This document shows positions 59,798 to 64,000 of a DNA stretch of 64,000 nucleotides, piece after piece; position 1 is the stretch's first letter, and each line of letters begins with the position of its first letter. Under the pieces are notes generated by a model. It did no database searches, had not been told where the DNA came from, and worked only from the letters and a program-made list of their open reading frames with translations. The DNA is from DATBJG01 sp963790545 (lineage in GTDB: Bacteria; Acidobacteriota; Vicinamibacteria; Vicinamibacterales; JAMQPK01), in the NCBI GenBank assembly GCA_963790545.1, contig CAWBPA010000019.1, forward strand, positions 1 through 64,000. Reading direction: 5' to 3'. Made by a program: the position numbers and the translations under genes.

Positions 59798-60946
59798 TCA
59801 GCCCCAAACATCTCGGGCAATCTCCACCACGAGTTCGAGTTTCCTCCGCTCATCATCGATGGTGACCGGATTGCCCATGAAGTTGCTCGCGAATCCGCAC
59901 TGAGGACTCAGGCACAGCTGATCGAGCGGCACATACTTCGCCGCTGCATCGATGCGTCGCTTGACCTCGTCTTTGGGCTCGAGCACTGGTGTCTTCGTCG
60001 AGATGAGGCCCAGGATGACGTGCTTACCCTTCGGCAGATGACGGAGTGGCTGGAAATCGCCCGCACGATCCGTGTCGTACTCCATGAAAAAATTGCGGAT
60101 GTTGATGCGGCTGAAGACGACATCGCTCACGTACTCGTAACCTCCACTGCCCATCCACTTGCCGCGATTGTTTCCGCGGCACATATGCATCCCGATCGTC
60201 ATTCCCTCTGGAGCCTCGGCCACAATCCGGTTGAGGACGCCCGCATAGGTCTCGAGGATCTTCACAGGATCGTCGCCCCGCTGCCGGAGCGCCGCCTGTC
60301 CCTGGGGATCGCACATCAGCGGAAACGTCACATCGTCTATCTGGACATAGCGACAGCCCAGTTGATGCAGCGCCTGGATCTCCGCCACCCAGATTCTGAC
60401 CGCATCATCCCAGAATTCGTCGAGGTCCGGGTATGCGTCGGCGTCTATGGCCGCACGTCCTCCCCAGAAATGGAGCATGGTCGGCGAGGGCAGGCTCACC
60501 TTTGGTGTTCGTCCTGTCAGGTTCTTCAGGAACGCAAAGTGATCCGTGAAGATGCCCTTCTCGCGCTTCAACTTCTGCTGAACGCGAACGATGTGACCCG
60601 GAAGCTTGTCGACGGAGGTATCGGTTCGGAACGGCAGAGCAGCCGAGACTGTTTCTGCGGCATCGATCCAGGTGATGGCGGTGCCGGACAAGGAGAGCAG
60701 GAAATCCTGAAACCAGGAACGCCGGCGGAATTCTCCGTCGGTGACAACCTGCAGCCCGACGCTTTCCTGCAGGCGCACAGCCTCCTGCACCGCTTCGTCT
60801 TCGATGTCTTTCAACTGTGAATAACGGAGCGGGCCAGTGACGTTGCGGTACTGATCGCCCTCGGCTGCCGTCCGAGCCTGCAGCAGCTTTTCAGGGCGCA
60901 GCAGGCTCCCGATGTGTTCTGCCCGAAATGGTGGTCCTAACGCCAT
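59798..60946 (-). CDS. MetE-like (cobalamin-independent methionine synthase C-terminal fold) methyltransferase
   Basis: 382 residues from ATG 60946 (MALGPPFRAEHIGSLLRPEK); the frame is open to 61042. Only the UROD/MetE C-terminal TIM barrel is present, as in the methionine synthase II-like family. GLQVVTDGEFRRRSWFQDFL, GCRYVQIDDVTFPLMCDPQG, and IGMHMCRGNNRGKWMGSGGY match family motifs; the His and Cys of GMHMCRGN and the later Cys in LCLSPQCGFASN fit the zinc site. Such single-domain members act with folate or small methyl donors and often lie in catabolic clusters. It leads the run of dioxygenase and transporter. Confidence 0.88.
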   Translation of the reverse strand: MALGPPFRAEHIGSLLRPEKLLQARTAAEGDQYRNVTGPLRYSQLKDIEDEAVQEAVRLQESVGLQVVTDGEFRRRSWFQDFLLSLSGTAITWIDAAETVSAALPFRTDTSVDKLPGHIVRVQQKLKREKGIFTDHFAFLKNLTGRTPKVSLPSPTMLHFWGGRAAIDADAYPDLDEFWDDAVRIWVAEIQALHQLGCRYVQIDDVTFPLMCDPQGQAALRQRGDDPVKILETYAGVLNRIVAEAPEGMTIGMHMCRGNNRGKWMGSGGYEYVSDVVFSRINIRNFFMEYDTDRAGDFQPLRHLPKGKHVILGLISTKTPVLEPKDEVKRRIDAAAKYVPLDQLCLSPQCGFASNFMGNPVTIDDERRKLELVVEIARDVWG

Positions 60947-61047
60947 GTGGTTGTCGTCACGACGCCAAGAAGGATGACAAGCCATCGTGGAGTATATCCT
61001 CATGATCTGCCAGCTCATCCTTTCCCGAATTTGCGCGGTCACACGTG

Positions 61048-61076
61048 TTGAACATCATCACGGTGCTTGCTATACT
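61048..61076 (+). promoter_or_regulatory. Sigma-70 promoter for the TonB-dependent receptor
   Basis: TTGAAC (61048-61053), a 17-base spacer, then TATACT (61071-61076). Both hexamers differ from consensus by one or two bases and the spacing is ideal. It lies 57 bases before the start codon. Confidence 0.7.
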
Positions 61077-61133
61077 CCAGAAAATCGCGACATTTTCAAC
61101 GTGATGCACCGCTTTCAGCGGGGAGATATGGCT

Positions 61134-64000
61134 ATGATGAAACGTCTCGTGACGGGTCTCGTTGGCACACTGCTCGTTGTGCTCACCTCTACGACCACGT
61201 TTGCCCAGGCCACCGCTCAAATGAGTGGCATCGTCAGAGACTCAGGCGGTGGTGTGCTGCCTGGAGCTGACGTCACCGCGACACAAACCGACACCGGCGT
61301 GACGCGAAGCACCGTGTCGGAAACAAGTGGTGCGTACGTCCTGGCGAATCTTCCGGTCGGACCCTATCGACTGGAAGTCAAGCTGCAGGGGTTCCGGACG
61401 TTTCAGCAGACCGGCATCGTGCTGCAGGTCAGTGCGAATCCGGTGGTCGATGTCGTGCTGCAGCTTGGTGAGGTCGCGGAAACGATCACGGTGACCGGCA
61501 ACACGACCATGGTCGAAACGCGGAACACCAGCGTCGGCCAGGTCATGGACAACCGGCGCATTCTGGAGTTGCCGCTCAACGGGCGCAATCCGGCCGACCT
61601 CATCAGTGTTCTCCCGGCCGTCGTCCCACAAACGAATCTGAACGCGACAAGCCGGAGTATGCAAGGTGGATTGGCTTTCTCGGTGGCCGGCGGACTTTCA
61701 TTCGGCGTTTCGTACACGCTCGACGGAGCGAATCACAACAATCCCTACGACAACCTGAACCTGCCTTTGCCGTTCCCTGATGCGCTGCAGGAATTTAAGG
61801 CGGAGACGAGCGCAATGACGGCGCAGAACGGGATGCACTCGGGAGCGGCCGTCACTGCCGTGACCAAGTCGGGCACTAATCAATTCCGCGGCAGCGCTTT
61901 CGAGTTCTTCAGGCATCACAACTTCAACGCCACGGATCCGTTTGCGGCTAAGAATCCGGACGGCTCGCGTAAGGACGACGGACTGAAACGCAATCAGTAC
62001 GGCGTGACCTTTGGTGGTCCAATCGTGAGCGACAGGGTCTTCTTCTTCGGCGCCTATCAGGGGTCGAACATCCGTCAGATACCGACCGATAACCGCGCTT
62101 TCGTACCCACGGTGCAGATGCTGGCGGGCGACTTTACGACGTACGCGTCACCTGCCTGCAACGGTGGGGTTCAGCGCAACCTGACAGCGCCGTACGTCGG
62201 CAACCGGATCAATCCTGCGTTGTTCAGTCGCGCCGCGCTCAACATCACCAGCAAACTGCCAACGACCACTGATCCTTGCGGCCTGCTTCAGTACGGCGTT
62301 CCGGCCAAAACCGACGATCATCAGTTTGTCGGCAAGGTCGACTACCAGTGGAATGAGAAGCACTCGTTCTTCGGGCGGTACATCGCGTATCAGGTCGTCA
62401 CACCGCCACCGTTCGATCTGCCGTCTGCCGAGCAGAACGTCCTCGTCACTCGCATCGGTGGCAGGGACAATCTGGCCCAGACCACGGCGGTCGGCTGGAA
62501 CAATGTCATCAGTCCCACAACGCTTAATGCCGTTCGTTTTGCGTTCAACCGCACCTCTATCCATCGCACGAGCACCGACTTCTTCTCCGCGCCTGAAGTG
62601 GGTATCAACATCTACAGCTACAGACCGCACTACATGCTGTTGACGGTCGGGGCAGGTGGAGCCAACTCGACGGGATTCCAGCTCGGTGGTGGAACGGAAA
62701 GCGAATCGACGTTCAACACCAACATGTTCCAGATCAGCGACGATGCCACGTTCGTTCGCGGAAATCACCAGTTTGGATTTGGTGCCAACGTTGCGCATTG
62801 GACGTCACTTTCGTTGGCGAACGTCCGTTCCCCTGGACAGTTCACGATCGACGGGACGCAGACCGGCTTGCCGTTGTCTGACTTTCTCGTGGGACGAATG
62901 GGGGTCGCCGGGCTAACGCAGGCTGCCCCGAACACACTGGACATGGCGCAGACGTACCTTGGGGTGTATGGCCAGGACACGTGGAGGCTGAATTCCCGGA
63001 TGACCCTGAATTACGGTCTTCGATGGGAGCCGTTCTATCCTCAGCAACTGGTGAACGGAGCCGTGTATCAGTTCGACGTGGGCAGGTTCCAGCAGAAGGT
63101 CAAGAGCACGGTTTTCCCAAATGGGCCGGCCGGGCTGTACTTCCCTGGCGATCCGGATTTTCCGTCCCAAGCCGGTATGCGCACACAGTGGAAGAACCTG
63201 GCGCCCCGTGTCGGCCTCGCCTGGGATCCGACCGGCGATGGGCGCACGTCGGTTCGCGTGGCCTACAGTAAAGCTTTTGAGTTCGTGAACGCGCAGTTTC
63301 ACCTCAACACCTCCGTAGCCCCGCCATGGGGCTCTGAAGTAAGGCTGAACAGCCCTCCCGGAGGCCTGGACGATCCGTTCCTGGGCAGCCCAGGCGGACA
63401 GACCAACATCTTTCCGGTCACGTTCGATCAGAACGCCCCGTTTTCACTCAACGGTCCGTTCCTCAGTCTCAGCAACGAGATGGACTCGACGACTGTGCAT
63501 CTGTGGAACGCCACAGTCGAACGGCAGATTGGATCCGACTGGCTTGTCACGGCCGGCTATGTGGGGAGCCGCACCAACAACATTTGGGAGTCAACGCCCC
63601 TCAACAATGCGATTTTCCTTCCGGGCGCCTCGACGGCCAATACCAATGCCCGTCGTCCCCTGACGCTCGCCGATCCGGCAAACGGCCAGTATTACGGTGC
63701 CCTGGACCTGTACGTGACCGACGGTACACAGCGTTATCACGGCATGATTCTCTCCGCCTCTCGTCGGACCGTCCGTGGGATTGGCGTCACCGCAAACTAC
63801 GCGCTGTCCCAATGCTTCGGCTCGCCGGAAGGGGGCGGTGGCGGCACAACAAACATTGGAACTGGCTACAACAAGCCCGAGGATCCGGGCTATGACGATG
63901 GCAATTGCGCCTCGGACCGGCAGCACAACTTCTCCATGACTGCCAGCGCTCAGTCGCCGGACTTCCAGAACGCCACGTGGCGCGCGATCGCCTCTGGCTG
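61134..64000 (+). CDS. Oar-like TonB-dependent receptor, carboxypeptidase-regulatory-like N-terminus (truncated by window end)
   Basis: Open frame from ATG 61134 to the window edge, 955 residues visible with no stop. GGGGAG lies eight bases before 61134; ATG 61128 is possible but too close to it. Signal peptide RLVTGLVGTLLVVLTSTTTF. A CarboxypepD_reg-like domain (about 30-115, SGIVRDSGGGVLPGADVTAT) is followed by a plug (ETITVTGNTTMVETRNTSVG, LPLNGRNPADLISVLPAV) and a barrel with many aromatic strand ends (VFFFGAYQGSN, YLGVYGQDTWRLN, LNYGLRWEPF). This is the large Oar/SusC-like receptor type abundant in Acidobacteriota, probably for oligosaccharides or peptides. It faces the catabolic run in the other direction. 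Confidence 0.93.
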   Translation, partial: MMKRLVTGLVGTLLVVLTSTTTFAQATAQMSGIVRDSGGGVLPGADVTATQTDTGVTRSTVSETSGAYVLANLPVGPYRLEVKLQGFRTFQQTGIVLQVSANPVVDVVLQLGEVAETITVTGNTTMVETRNTSVGQVMDNRRILELPLNGRNPADLISVLPAVVPQTNLNATSRSMQGGLAFSVAGGLSFGVSYTLDGANHNNPYDNLNLPLPFPDALQEFKAETSAMTAQNGMHSGAAVTAVTKSGTNQFRGSAFEFFRHHNFNATDPFAAKNPDGSRKDDGLKRNQYGVTFGGPIVSDRVFFFGAYQGSNIRQIPTDNRAFVPTVQMLAGDFTTYASPACNGGVQRNLTAPYVGNRINPALFSRAALNITSKLPTTTDPCGLLQYGVPAKTDDHQFVGKVDYQWNEKHSFFGRYIAYQVVTPPPFDLPSAEQNVLVTRIGGRDNLAQTTAVGWNNVISPTTLNAVRFAFNRTSIHRTSTDFFSAPEVGINIYSYRPHYMLLTVGAGGANSTGFQLGGGTESESTFNTNMFQISDDATFVRGNHQFGFGANVAHWTSLSLANVRSPGQFTIDGTQTGLPLSDFLVGRMGVAGLTQAAPNTLDMAQTYLGVYGQDTWRLNSRMTLNYGLRWEPFYPQQLVNGAVYQFDVGRFQQKVKSTVFPNGPAGLYFPGDPDFPSQAGMRTQWKNLAPRVGLAWDPTGDGRTSVRVAYSKAFEFVNAQFHLNTSVAPPWGSEVRLNSPPGGLDDPFLGSPGGQTNIFPVTFDQNAPFSLNGPFLSLSNEMDSTTVHLWNATVERQIGSDWLVTAGYVGSRTNNIWESTPLNNAIFLPGASTANTNARRPLTLADPANGQYYGALDLYVTDGTQRYHGMILSASRRTVRGIGVTANYALSQCFGSPEGGGGGTTNIGTGYNKPEDPGYDDGNCASDRQHNFSMTASAQSPDFQNATWRAIASG

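Overview
The window is GC-rich, densely coded bacterial chromosome and reads as a member of the Acidobacteriota, most likely class Vicinamibacteria. That placement is inferred from gene content: a VWFA-related secreted protein of the acidobacterial type, an Oar-like TonB-dependent receptor with an N-terminal carboxypeptidase-regulatory-like fold, a DUF4097 lipoprotein, and an archaeal/eukaryotic-type prolyl-tRNA synthetase. I see no prophage, integrase, transposase, CRISPR array, rRNA or convincing tRNA.

Region by region. (1) 1-9.5 kb: type IV pilus minor-pilin cluster. The C-terminal end of one PilY1-like protein, a zinc-ribbon/TPR membrane protein, PilV-, PilW- and PilX-like proteins and a second complete PilY1-like protein all run on the + strand, followed by a small secreted coiled-coil protein and an NtrC-type sigma-54 regulator. 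(2) 9.5-20.3 kb: aroB, a polytopic membrane protein, nadB, proS, an OmpA-family porin-like protein, tatC/tatA and a C-terminal processing protease. (3) 20.3-27 kb: smc, a DUF4097 lipoprotein, an M48 protease and a cupredoxin. (4) 27-40 kb, all on the - strand: the conserved translation/RNA operon rimP-nusA-infB-ylxP-rbfA-nrnA-truB-rpsO-pnp, preceded by rimO and asnS. (5) 40-48 kb, - strand: an envelope run of degQ-like protease, MidA-like methyltransferase, membrane protein, MurU-like nucleotidyltransferase, AmgK-like sugar kinase and a TIM-barrel isomerase, with an M24 peptidase upstream. (6) 48-56.7 kb: VWA and PrcB-like secreted proteins, two small unknowns, alpha-glucan phosphorylase, threonine dehydratase, an RRM protein and an M23 peptidase. 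(7) 56.7-61 kb, - strand: a compact aromatic-catabolism-like set (MetE-like methyltransferase, extradiol dioxygenase, AAHS-type MFS transporter, SnoaL-like protein), divergent from an Oar-like TonB receptor that runs off the window end and has a clear sigma-70 promoter.

Two things stand out beyond the gene list. First, seven otherwise well-conserved genes (nadB, tatC, pnp, an M24 peptidase, the VWA gene, alpha-glucan phosphorylase, the SnoaL-like gene) have broken reading frames, nine breaks in all. Eight of the nine fit one extra base, often beside short G or C runs. This pattern suggests consensus indel errors rather than gene decay, and it should be settled before any of them is called a pseudogene. 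Second, many intergenic gaps carry degenerate 7-bp or 9-bp tandem repeats, usually arranged as inverted pairs. Two 7-bp arrays lie inside coding sequence (the asnS C-terminus and an internal loop of the MidA-like protein). Other notable points are a perfect intrinsic terminator in the rimP leader, a hairpin over the rpsO start, an unusual cupredoxin ligand set, and an AmgK/MurU-like cell-wall recycling pair.
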